Below, in pieces: positions 1 through 7,925 of a DNA stretch of 64,000 nt. The stretch covers positions 310,001 through 374,000 of the forward strand of contig NZ_JAUOPE010000001.1 in the NCBI RefSeq assembly GCF_030546755.1. Direction: 5' to 3'. A program made the position numbers and the translations under genes. This DNA is from Colwellia sp. 1_MG-2023 (GTDB taxonomy: Bacteria; Pseudomonadota; Gammaproteobacteria; Enterobacterales; Alteromonadaceae). Each line of letters begins with the position of its first letter. The first letter of the stretch is position 1. The notes beneath the pieces were generated by a model. That model had not been told where the DNA came from. It saw nothing but the letters and a program-made list of their open reading frames with translations, and searched no databases.

Positions 1-754
1 CTCTTTTTTTGTTTACCACAGCAATAAGTGAGTCAACCCCAGCTAATACAAATTGCGCATTCCCTTGCGTTGAAATACTAATTGTACTTGCTCGAAAAAC
101 CGTGGAAAAATCATCATTAGCACCAATTGCAGCCCCGGATATAGTTGAAACTCCAGCCGCTAAACTCGTTAAACCTTGGCTATTAATCTCACTCGCAATA
201 CTTGCAATACCTGAAAGGGTAAACCCACCATTTGCCGTAAGGCTATTTACAGCTGCACTCCCCCCTACTGACTTCATGTCAAAAGATATCACTTGTACCG
301 CATCTGCACCTACTTGAATTGAAGTAGAAAAACTACCATCAAGTATTCTATTTTGTGCAAACGTTGAATCGCTAGCAATACGGTTAACCTCTTCCGATAG
401 CGCTCTAACTTCTTCTTGAATGGCTAATCGATCTCCATCGGAATTTGAACCATTGGCTGCTTGTGATGCCAAAGTTCTAACCCGTCGAAGCATGGTTGAC
501 ACTTCCTCCATAGCTCCTTCAATTGATTGCGCTAAAGAAATACCATCATTGGCATTTCGGTTTCCTTGATTTAAACCAAGGATTTGAGATGACAACCGGT
601 TTACGATCTGCAAACCGGCAGCATCATCAACAGCACTGTTTATCCTAAGCCCCGTTGACAAACGCCTATAACTAACATCCATGTTATTTATAGAGTCTGC
701 CATATTCCTTTGAGAAAATAGGCTACTTACATTTGTGTTTACATAGAGAGCCAT
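1..754 (-). CDS. Flagellin, partial (C-terminus beyond window start)
   Basis: Flagellar filament subunit, read from a start codon at 752-754 leftwards; the last residues lie outside the window. The N-terminal D0/D1 region is clear (start MALYVNTNVSSL, then RRLSTGLRINSA and DDAAGLQI, then GLNQGNRNANDGISLAQ), and the C-terminal helix begins before the edge (SLIAVVNKK). It is the most divergent of the four flagellins: the usual SLNAQRQL is SLFSQRNM, and the middle reads EEVSTMLRRVRTLASQAANGS. Only 25 bases separate it from the stop of the next flagellin upstream and no promoter is visible there, so it is probably co-transcribed with that gene. It may be a minor or positional filament subunit (inference). 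Confidence 0.93.
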   Translation of the reverse strand, partial: MALYVNTNVSSLFSQRNMADSINNMDVSYRRLSTGLRINSAVDDAAGLQIVNRLSSQILGLNQGNRNANDGISLAQSIEGAMEEVSTMLRRVRTLASQAANGSNSDGDRLAIQEEVRALSEEVNRIASDSTFAQNRILDGSFSTSIQVGADAVQVISFDMKSVGGSAAVNSLTANGGFTLSGIASIASEINSQGLTSLAAGVSTISGAAIGANDDFSTVFRASTISISTQGNAQFVLAGVDSLIAVVNKKR

Positions 755-779
755 AACATCCCCCCATTAACCATCAGTG

Positions 780-1748
780 TTAACCCAATAAACTCAAAGC
801 TGCTTGTGGTCTTTGATTCGCTTGACTTAGAATCGTTTGACTTGCTTGTTGCAATATTTGATTACGAGTCAACGAAGCCGTTTCTGCTGCAAAGTCTGCG
901 TCTTTAATACGTGATTTTGCTGCGGATAGGTTTTCAGCAATATTTGACTGGTTTCGAATGGTTGATTGGAACCTGTTTTGTACCGCACCTAATTCAGCTC
1001 GTTTTTTATCAACAACCGCAATTAGCGAGTCCATACCTGCAAGAATAAATTGAGCGTTTCCTTGTGATGACACACTGATCGCTGTTGCAATAAATTTCCC
1101 AGCGAAATCATCTGTAGCACCAATAGCAGCGCCAGAAATTACCGACACACCTGCAGCTAAAGTCGTAAGTCCTGTGCCTGTAACAGCACTTGCCACACTT
1201 GCAATTCCTGATAATGTGAAACCACCATCTACAGTCATAGTACCGTTAACCGTACCACCAACGTTTTTCATACTAAAACTAATCGTTTGAACAGCATCAG
1301 CACCTACCTGGAAACTCGCATCATACGAACCATCAAGTAAATTTTGGCCACCAAATGTCGTGTCTGAGGCAACACGATTTACTTCTGCCATCAATGAACG
1401 AATTTCTTCTTGGATGGCTAATCTATCTTCATCAGTATTTGAACCGTTAGACGATTGTTGTGCCAACGTTCTGACACGTTGGAACATGGATGTCATTTCA
1501 TCCATTGCACCTTCAGCAGTTTGCGCCAATGAAATACCGTCATTTGCATTACGGTTCCCTTGGTTTAAACCATTTATTTGTGATTGCAAACGGTCTGTTA
1601 TTTGAAGACCTGCTGCATCATCCTTAGCACTATTAATTCTCAAGCCTGAAGACAAGCGTTGAAACGAAGTATCTAATTGACTACCAGTATTTGTTAATTG
1701 ACGTTGTGCATTCAACGAACTTACATTGGTATTTACATATAAAGCCAT
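780..1748 (-). CDS. Flagellin
   Basis: Filament subunit of 322 residues, typical of short polar-flagellum flagellins with conserved ends and a small variable middle. Residues about 1-140 form the N-terminal D0/D1 part (SSLNAQRQL, RLSSGLRINSAKDDAAGLQI) and about 240-322 the C-terminal part (KKRAELGAVQNRFQSTIRN, ending PQAALSLLG). A strong Shine-Dalgarno (AAGGAGG) precedes the start. It differs from the next two flagellins mainly in the middle segment (ATDDFAGKFIATAIS). Secretion and polymerisation would use the FlgK/FlgL junction encoded just upstream. The gene shares with the following flagellin an upstream element at 1880-1905. Confidence 0.97.
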   Translation of the reverse strand: MALYVNTNVSSLNAQRQLTNTGSQLDTSFQRLSSGLRINSAKDDAAGLQITDRLQSQINGLNQGNRNANDGISLAQTAEGAMDEMTSMFQRVRTLAQQSSNGSNTDEDRLAIQEEIRSLMAEVNRVASDTTFGGQNLLDGSYDASFQVGADAVQTISFSMKNVGGTVNGTMTVDGGFTLSGIASVASAVTGTGLTTLAAGVSVISGAAIGATDDFAGKFIATAISVSSQGNAQFILAGMDSLIAVVDKKRAELGAVQNRFQSTIRNQSNIAENLSAAKSRIKDADFAAETASLTRNQILQQASQTILSQANQRPQAALSLLG

Positions 1749-1879
1749 GATGGCCTCCTTTTTACTTAAAAAAATGCTTATATAAATAATGTGTCAAAAA
1801 AAGTTGGCACGTTATTAGCTTAATTTAAATCAGCTTGCTAAACATTAGCTCGCGATTAATGAGTATTTAATTGTTTTGT

Positions 1880-1905
1880 AGCCTCCGCGCATACCAGTTA
1901 ATTTT
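1880..1905 (-). promoter_or_regulatory. Conserved upstream element of two flagellin genes (copy 1)
   Basis: On the minus strand this reads AAATTAACTGGTATGCGCGG and continues AGGC, about 135 bases before the start codon of the 780-1748 flagellin. An almost identical block lies at the same distance before the 2094-3056 flagellin, followed in both by ACTCATTAATC. GG and GC spacing loosely resembles a sigma-54 -24/-12 element, but the match is poor in this copy, so its role (promoter, leader RNA structure or protein site) is open. Confidence 0.5.
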
Positions 1906-1914
1906 CATTAATTT

Positions 1915-1948
1915 GCGCCCTTAAGCATTACCCCATGCCTAAGGGCGC
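1915..1948. repeat. GC-rich stem-loop in flagellin intergenic region
   Basis: An inverted repeat of 14 bases per arm (GCGCCCTTAAGCAT and ATGCCTAAGGGCGC, one mismatch) around a six-base loop. It is unusually GC-rich for this region and has no U tract on either strand, so it is not a simple terminator. It lies between the terminator of the 2094-3056 flagellin and the conserved element of the 780-1748 flagellin. The rest of the 1749-2093 gap contains no ORF I can support. Confidence 0.55.
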
Positions 1949-2044
1949 GCCCCCACACAAACAAACACTTAATCAACCACCTAAAAAGATTGTTTTCCCT
2001 AAAATTTAAGCAAAACTCTCCTGCTCAACTTATCGTTGATGATG

Positions 2045-2083
2045 AATATTTTTTAATAAAGTTGGCGGCAAAGCTTTGCCGCC
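2045..2083 (-). terminator. Terminator after flagellin 2094-3056
   Basis: A perfect 20-base palindrome (2064-2083, GGCGGCAAAG plus its complement) starts about ten bases past the flagellin stop and is followed on the minus strand by AACTTTATT and an A/T-rich run. This fits an intrinsic terminator, although the U tract is interrupted. Confidence 0.65.
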
Positions 2084-2093
2084 TGTTACGAAA

Positions 2094-3056
2094 TTAGCCC
2101 AATAAACTTAATGCCGCTTGTGGTCTTTGGTTAGCTTGACTTAAGATGGTTTGACTCGCTTGTTGTAATATTTGATTACGCGTTAACGCCGCCGTTTCAG
2201 CTGCAAAATCTGCATCTTTAATACGGGATTTAGCGGCTGATAAATTTTCAGATATATTAGACTGATTACGAATGGTTGATTGAAAACGGTTTTGCACCGC
2301 ACCTAATTCGGCGCGTTTCTTATCAACTACAGCAATAAGCGAATCCATACCCGCAAGAATCTCTTGAGCATTCCCTTGAGATGAAACACTAATGGCGGTA
2401 GCAATGAAAGCAGCGGCAAAAGTAGCATCATTGGCGGCACCTGAAATAGCAGATACACCATCTGAAAGCGAGGACAAAGTATCACCGGTTACCATACTGG
2501 CTATACTAGCCACACCTGACAAAGTGAACCCGCCGTTGACACTTAATGTCCCGTTGGCAGTACCACCAACGTTTTTCATACTAAAACTGATAGTCTGAAC
2601 CGCATCGGCACCGACCTGGAAACTAGCATCGTATGTACCGTCAAGTAAGTTTTGCCCACCAAAGGTAGTGTCAGTTGCTACTCGGTTAACTTCTGCCATC
2701 AATGAACGAATTTCTTCTTGAATTGCTAATCTATCTTCATCGGTGTTTGAACCGTTAGCTGATTGTTGCGCCAATGTTCTGACACGTTGAAACATCGATG
2801 TTAATTCATCCATCGCACCTTCGGCAGTTTGTGCTAATGAAATACCATCATTGGCATTACGATTACCTTGATTCAACCCTAAAATTTGAGATTGTAAACG
2901 ATCGGTGATTTGTAGACCTGCAGCATCATCTTTTGCGCTATTAATACGTAACCCAGATGATAAACGTTGAAATGAAGTGTCGAGCTCAGTTCCAGTATTG
3001 GTTAACTGGCGCTGTGCGTTTAAAGAACTGATATTAGTATTAACATATAAAGCCAT
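2094..3056 (-). CDS. Flagellin
   Basis: Filament subunit of 320 residues with complete N-terminal (SSLNAQRQLTNTGTELDTSFQ) and C-terminal (NRFQSTIRNQSNISENLSA) polymerisation regions and a short variable middle. It shares long identical protein blocks with the flagellin at 3512-4474, including the middle segment AISGAANDATFAAAFIATAI, which suggests recent duplication or gene conversion. GAGGA lies before the start. The gene has its own terminator and its own upstream element, so it seems to be an independent transcription unit in the array. Confidence 0.97.
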   Translation of the reverse strand: MALYVNTNISSLNAQRQLTNTGTELDTSFQRLSSGLRINSAKDDAAGLQITDRLQSQILGLNQGNRNANDGISLAQTAEGAMDELTSMFQRVRTLAQQSANGSNTDEDRLAIQEEIRSLMAEVNRVATDTTFGGQNLLDGTYDASFQVGADAVQTISFSMKNVGGTANGTLSVNGGFTLSGVASIASMVTGDTLSSLSDGVSAISGAANDATFAAAFIATAISVSSQGNAQEILAGMDSLIAVVDKKRAELGAVQNRFQSTIRNQSNISENLSAAKSRIKDADFAAETAALTRNQILQQASQTILSQANQRPQAALSLLG

Positions 3057-3182
3057 GATAGTGTCCTCAATAATCTTTGTTGGTTCAACGGCTTCGATGA
3101 ACCGCTAACTATTTGCTTTTACTGCATTTAATAAATCGCAGTAATTACATTTGCTAAGATTAATGAGTTTTTAACTCGGTAA

Positions 3183-3208
3183 GTGCTCCGCGCATACCAG
3201 TTAACTTT
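3183..3208 (-). promoter_or_regulatory. Conserved upstream element of two flagellin genes (copy 2)
   Basis: The minus strand reads AAAGTTAACTGGTATGCGCG then GAGCA, about 131 bases before the start of the 2094-3056 flagellin. It matches copy 1 at 1880-1905 over about 20 bases, and ACTCATTAATC follows in both. Here GG and GC are spaced as in a sigma-54 promoter (TGGTATG, four bases, GAGCA), but the -12 part is atypical. Confidence 0.5.
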
Positions 3209-3282
3209 ACATGTCAATAATTCCTACCCCTAGAAAGAAGTGACATACCCAAAAAATATAATATTTCTTTGGACAAACACTT

Positions 3283-3311
3283 TATCGGGTAAAAATAAAA
3301 ATACTTAAGAA
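3283..3311 (-). promoter_or_regulatory. Weak FliA-like promoter candidate
   Basis: The minus strand shows TTAAGTAT, about eleven bases, then CCCGATAA. The -10 matches the FliA consensus GCCGATAA at seven of eight positions; the -35 is weak. It would give a leader of about 220 bases for the 2094-3056 flagellin. The rest of the 3057-3511 gap is A/T-rich with no supportable gene. Confidence 0.3.
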
Positions 3312-3429
3312 GTTTTTACGATTTTTTTGATTTACGTCAGAAAAAAAAGAGTAAAGCCTTAAAAAACAATAACTTTATTTTTTTATTTAGGTGGTTATTG
3401 GAAAGAAGTGAATTAAAACGTGTGCATAC

Positions 3430-3473
3430 AGAACAATAAAAGCTTAGCTAAGTTAAATTAACTCAGCTAAGCT
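3430..3473 (-). terminator. Terminator after flagellin 3512-4474
   Basis: A long hairpin (arms AGCTTAGCT and AGCTAAGCT, with inner AGTTAA/TTAACT pairing) at 3441-3473 is followed on the minus strand by TTTTATTGTT. It lies about 40 bases past the flagellin stop and is a convincing intrinsic terminator. Confidence 0.8.
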
Positions 3474-3511
3474 CTTGATGACTAAATTGATATTAAATCA
3501 AGTGGGTAATA

Positions 3512-4474
3512 TTACCCTTGTAATAAGCTCAAAGCAGCTTGTGGTCTTTGGTTAGCTTGGCTCAAAATTGTTTGACTTGCCTGTTGCAGTATTTGAGCAC
3601 GGGTTAATGAAGCAGTCTCAGCGGCAAAGTCGGCATCTTTAATGCGAGATTTCGCAGCCGATAAGTTTTCCGAAATATTTGATTGGTTACGAATCGTTGA
3701 CTGAAATCTATTTTGTACAGCACCGAGCTCAGCTCGTTTTTTATCAACTACCGCGATTAAAGAATCCATACCCGCAAGAATCTCTTGGGCATTACCTTGG
3801 CTTGAAACACTGATTGCTGTTGCGATAAATGCTGCAGCAAAAGTTGCATCGTTAGCAGCACCTGAAATGGCTGAAACACCATCAGATAAGGATGATAATG
3901 AATTTCCAGCAACAGCACTAGCGATACTGGCGATACCCGATAATGTAAAACCACCATTAGCACTAAGAGAATTTACTGTTCCACCGACATTTTGCATACT
4001 AAAGCCAACAACTTGTACGGCATCAGCACCAATTTGAAAACTAGCATCATATGAACCATCAAGTAAATTTTGACCACCAAATGTTGTATCGGTTGCAACA
4101 CGGTTAACTTCTGCCATTAATGAACGAATCTCTTCTTGAAGTGCTAATCTATCTTCGTCAGTGTTAGAACCATTGGCAGATTGTTGCGCTAATGTTCTGA
4201 CACGTTGAAACATTGATGTCATTTCTTCCATCGCACCTTCAGCGGTTTGCGCTAATGAAATGCCATCATTCGCATTTCGGTTACCTTGGTTTAGACCTAA
4301 AATTTGTGATTGTAAGCGATCAGAAATTTGTAAACCCGCCGCATCATCTTTTGCACTATTAATGCGTAAGCCTGAAGATAAGCGTTGAAAGGCAGTATCC
4401 AAATCACCACCTGATTTACTCAACTGGCGCTGCGCATTTAATGAACTGATATTACTATTTACATATAAAGGCAT
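3512..4474 (-). CDS. Flagellin (first of the array, sigma-54 promoter)
   Basis: Filament subunit of 320 residues, the flagellin nearest flgL. N-terminal D0/D1 reads SSLNAQRQLSKSGGDLDTAFQ; the C-terminus ends PQAALSLLQG, one residue longer than its paralogues. It has its own terminator and a near-consensus sigma-54 site about 95 bases upstream (4569-4584). In Vibrio the core flagellin FlaA depends on sigma-54 while the others depend on FliA (established knowledge); by analogy this may be the core flagellin here (inference). AAGGGG precedes the start. Confidence 0.97.
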   Translation of the reverse strand: MPLYVNSNISSLNAQRQLSKSGGDLDTAFQRLSSGLRINSAKDDAAGLQISDRLQSQILGLNQGNRNANDGISLAQTAEGAMEEMTSMFQRVRTLAQQSANGSNTDEDRLALQEEIRSLMAEVNRVATDTTFGGQNLLDGSYDASFQIGADAVQVVGFSMQNVGGTVNSLSANGGFTLSGIASIASAVAGNSLSSLSDGVSAISGAANDATFAAAFIATAISVSSQGNAQEILAGMDSLIAVVDKKRAELGAVQNRFQSTIRNQSNISENLSAAKSRIKDADFAAETASLTRAQILQQASQTILSQANQRPQAALSLLQG

Positions 4475-4568
4475 AATTTACCCCTTGAGTTTTTAATGAT
4501 TTTTAACAGATACCATCAAGCGATTAACGTCAGTAAATTGCCCGTGCTATCACAACTAAATGAATTAC

Positions 4569-4584
4569 TGCAAAGCTAATGCCA
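4569..4584 (-). promoter_or_regulatory. Sigma-54 promoter before flagellin 3512-4474
   Basis: The minus strand reads TGGCATTAGCTTTGCA: TGGCAT, five bases, TTGCA, the -24/-12 consensus with correct GG-GC spacing. It lies in the gap between flgL and the flagellin, giving a leader of about 80 bases. Confidence 0.82.
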
Positions 4585-4603
4585 ACTTGATGTTTTTTTG
4601 AAC

Positions 4604-5824
4604 TTATAAATAATTAAACAGGCTTAAGCCTTGTAAACGAGAGAAGGTTTGCTGAGCTGCCTGTAAAGCAACCTGAGATTGTTCAAATTGGCTTACAGCA
4701 CTTGCAAAGTCTAAGTCTTCAATAGATGAACGACCCTGTTCTAAAGATAAATTAGTATCTAAATGTCGACTTTCTTGACTTTCAATTAATTGTAGGTTTA
4801 TTCCAGCAAGACCCTGTTGAGATGATATATAACTGGTAGCACGGTTGATTTGGCTCAAAATATGGCCGTAATCAATTTCATGTTGGCTAGAACTTGCCGC
4901 ATTGCCGCCTAATTCTAACCAATCTATGGCTGCTTTTAACGTTTCAAAAATACTAACTTCTTCGTCTTCGTTTAACACAAACTGATCACCAACTTCTGGC
5001 GTTCCTTCAATTGTGACTTCTAAACCGTTAAAGCTAAAAGCTTGGCCAGGCACAAAAGGATCAATCGTGGTTATCGCGACAGCATTGGAATCAGTTACCA
5101 CCACTTCCAGTTCGCCATTATTATCAGCATCAGTAAAATCTAATTGGTAACCCGGTGGGTAGGTTGCGGTATCGTAGCTTCCTCTATCATCGACTACAGC
5201 ACGAGTTACCGTAGCGCCGCCAATATTTGTTGTATAGGAAGGAGAAAAATCACCAATGGCGTTAGGGATTTTTTCAAATGCCCGATCGCCAGTTTGGTTA
5301 ATATCAACGAAAACATTATTTCCAATAGAGAGTTGATCAACCCCAGTGTCACCTTGATAAATAACACTATTATCTGCTTGTAATGCAAATGGTTGCTTAT
5401 CAATCTTATGACCTGAGAATATATACCCTCCAGATTCATCTTTACTATTTGCTACATCCAATATTTGCGCTAAAAACTGCTTCATTTGGTCTGCAATGGA
5501 TAGCCGATCATCGTCGGTAAGCGCACTATTGTTTGCTTGAATAAAGTGCTGTTTAACCTGCAACATTGTTTCTTGCGTTAATGCGAAAGATGTTTCTGTT
5601 AAAACATTATGGTTTTTACTTTGAATAATGTTTCTATTAAATTGTTCAATTTGACTTAAGTCATTTTTATAACCAGATAACTTACCAAATGAAACAGCAT
5701 CATCTTTCGCCGTTAATACTCTCTTACCACTAGACAAATAAGGCGTTTGTTCATTTAAGTCTGAGCTCTTTAATGACATATTTAAACTGTTTTGATAATA
5801 AAATTGTGCCGTTGATACTCTCAT
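4604..5824 (-). CDS. flgL: Flagellar hook-filament junction protein FlgL
   Basis: Second hook-associated protein (HAP3), joining hook and filament outside the cell. The 406-residue product begins MRVSTAQFYYQNSLNMSLKS and ends in a flagellin-like helix (FEQSQVALQAAQQTFSRLQGLSL), the usual FlgL architecture: conserved flagellin-like ends with a beta-rich middle (about residues 170-290). It follows flgK after ten bases and is last in the flgFGHIJKL run. No convincing terminator separates it from the sigma-54 promoter of the next flagellin. Confidence 0.95.
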   Translation of the reverse strand: MRVSTAQFYYQNSLNMSLKSSDLNEQTPYLSSGKRVLTAKDDAVSFGKLSGYKNDLSQIEQFNRNIIQSKNHNVLTETSFALTQETMLQVKQHFIQANNSALTDDDRLSIADQMKQFLAQILDVANSKDESGGYIFSGHKIDKQPFALQADNSVIYQGDTGVDQLSIGNNVFVDINQTGDRAFEKIPNAIGDFSPSYTTNIGGATVTRAVVDDRGSYDTATYPPGYQLDFTDADNNGELEVVVTDSNAVAITTIDPFVPGQAFSFNGLEVTIEGTPEVGDQFVLNEDEEVSIFETLKAAIDWLELGGNAASSSQHEIDYGHILSQINRATSYISSQQGLAGINLQLIESQESRHLDTNLSLEQGRSSIEDLDFASAVSQFEQSQVALQAAQQTFSRLQGLSLFNYL

Positions 5825-5834
5825 AAATAACTCC

Positions 5835-7871
5835 TTATCTTATAGCCGACAAAATAGTGTCAAAAATTGTATTAGCTGTTGAAATTATTTGAGAAGAGGC
5901 TTGATAAGCCTGTTGGAACTTCAATAAGTTAGCAGCTTCTTCATCAAGATTTACACCTGATGTAACTTGATTCCGGTTAAATGCTTGCGTAAATAATGCT
6001 TGAGCGGTATCTGCAATTAGCTCAGCACTGCTAGCACTAGAACCAACAGTGGAAGTTGATATGGCTAAGCTTTGATTAAAGCTTTCTTTCCCCCCATTTA
6101 TAACACCTGTTTTTTGCGTTTCTGATAATGCTAACGCATTGCCCCCATTACCTATACCGAAGGCATCATTAATCGTGAACTTTTCTGGCGCTAACACACC
6201 TTGACCTGTTGGCTGACCGGATATTTCAATCTGAAAAGCGGGTGTTCCCGTAGGTAACCCTACTAAGGCGCTACTTCCTGAAGCAAAAGTACCCGATGCA
6301 ATTGCACCTACGACAGAGGGTGGCGTTGGCGGTGGCGTTGAAGGGTCAGCATCATAAACACGATAACTAAAAGTACCAGGGGCACTTTCATAAACATCAA
6401 CAAGCAATCCAGTATTACTGGGAGGATTAGTAAAAGCCCTAGCAGCAACAGGGTCAATCACATTAACCACTTCAACTTTGCCATCACTAACATTATTCGA
6501 TGATGGACTAGCACTAACGGAAGTACTTGCTGCAATAGCGCTACCGTCAGATAATGTAGTTCTCATTAACGCGGCACTATTTTTAGTCGGTATCACGGTA
6601 AACACATCCCCCGCGACTGGAACACCAGATTCAACAAAGGAGAAGCCATAATCGGGAGATGAAGGAGTATGTGTACCAGCAGGAACCCCAGCACCTGGCG
6701 CACCTAAATTTTCACTCGACCCGTTTGTTAAGTTATATAATGTAAAATCAACTCCATCGAAGCGCACTTCAAATTCATCAGTAGGTATTAATGACACATC
6801 GTTAATTAAGATTTGTGCTTGAGTAGTCCCGGTATTTGTTAGAGGGGTTAGTACTCGTCCTTGCTGTAATTGAGTGGTATTGATATCAGTAAAAAAGTTA
6901 GCACCTTGAATTGCATTTAAATCAAGACCATTTGCTTGATTTTCATTCAACGTTGAAGATATCGCCATTGCTAATCGATCGATTTCAGCTCGTGTTTTAA
7001 CTAGATGTTCATCTCTAAATTCAAAATTAGCCGCTAATGAGCCGCCAATTTGTGAGCCATTTAGCGCTACAGCGCTAGAACCACTCACAAGGGTTAAGGT
7101 AGTTTTTTGTGGATCTGGGCTTCCAGCATTAACAGCTACAGTCATTGGCGTTATGCCAGCAACCAATGTAGTGCCTTGACCTATCATTACCGTCATAACA
7201 CCATTGGTATCTTCTATGGTAGAAACTCGAGTAAATTCACTTAATTCATTAATTAACTGATCGCGTTTATCAAGTAGATCATTCGGTTGACCATTTTGGG
7301 AAAGGTTTTTTGAATATAAAATGGTTTCGTTAATTTTAGCGAGTTCTAGCGATATCTCTGATATTTTACTAGCTACTTGACTGATTTCACCATTCACGGC
7401 TGTCGTCATTTTATCAAGATGACTTGTCAGTTCATTAAAGTCATTAGTTAGAATACTTGCTTGATTTAATACGATACTTCTTAACCCTGAATCGCTTGGG
7501 TTATCTGCAACCCCATTCAATGCGTGATAAAATTTATCTAATGAACTTGTAACGGCACTTCCTGAGGTGCTCATTATTTGGTCAAGCTCTGATAAACTCG
7601 CGTGTAAAGAGTCTGCATTACCTAAGTTACTTTGGCTTAATAATTGTTCTTTATAAGAAAACTGATCATATAATCGAGTAACGTCTTGGATATATGTGCC
7701 AGAGCCTACATAATTTCCACCTACATTTATACCAATAGAGGCATTTTGCTCAGCTCTCTGACGGTTATAACCTTCAGTATTTACGTTCGCTATATTATGG
7801 CCTGTCGTTGCTAACTGTTGCTGTGCAGCTAATAAAGCACTCACCCCAGTTTGATATAAGCTCACCGACAT
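5835..7871 (-). CDS. flgK: Flagellar hook-filament junction protein FlgK
   Basis: First hook-associated protein (HAP1), 678 residues, somewhat long for the family because of an expanded beta-rich centre (about residues 300-600). The N-terminus carries the rod/hook motif (GVSALLAAQQQLATTGHNIANVNTEGYNRQ split across residues 8-37) and the C-terminus the matching helix (GVNLDEEAANLLKFQQAYQA). A proline-rich run (PSTPPPTPPS) in the centre is probably a linker. It sits between flgJ and flgL; no FliA promoter was found directly upstream, so readthrough from flgF is likely. Confidence 0.96.
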   Translation of the reverse strand: MSVSLYQTGVSALLAAQQQLATTGHNIANVNTEGYNRQRAEQNASIGINVGGNYVGSGTYIQDVTRLYDQFSYKEQLLSQSNLGNADSLHASLSELDQIMSTSGSAVTSSLDKFYHALNGVADNPSDSGLRSIVLNQASILTNDFNELTSHLDKMTTAVNGEISQVASKISEISLELAKINETILYSKNLSQNGQPNDLLDKRDQLINELSEFTRVSTIEDTNGVMTVMIGQGTTLVAGITPMTVAVNAGSPDPQKTTLTLVSGSSAVALNGSQIGGSLAANFEFRDEHLVKTRAEIDRLAMAISSTLNENQANGLDLNAIQGANFFTDINTTQLQQGRVLTPLTNTGTTQAQILINDVSLIPTDEFEVRFDGVDFTLYNLTNGSSENLGAPGAGVPAGTHTPSSPDYGFSFVESGVPVAGDVFTVIPTKNSAALMRTTLSDGSAIAASTSVSASPSSNNVSDGKVEVVNVIDPVAARAFTNPPSNTGLLVDVYESAPGTFSYRVYDADPSTPPPTPPSVVGAIASGTFASGSSALVGLPTGTPAFQIEISGQPTGQGVLAPEKFTINDAFGIGNGGNALALSETQKTGVINGGKESFNQSLAISTSTVGSSASSAELIADTAQALFTQAFNRNQVTSGVNLDEEAANLLKFQQAYQASSQIISTANTIFDTILSAIR

Positions 7872-7925
7872 AATTGATACTCCTAAAGGTATTACATAAC
7901 TTAGTAAATCAAATATTTCTATTCG

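Noticed and set aside
1804-1820. TGGCACGTTATTAGCT, a sigma-54-like sequence on the plus strand
   Set aside because: It points away from the flagellin genes, has a mismatched -12 part and no gene downstream on that strand.
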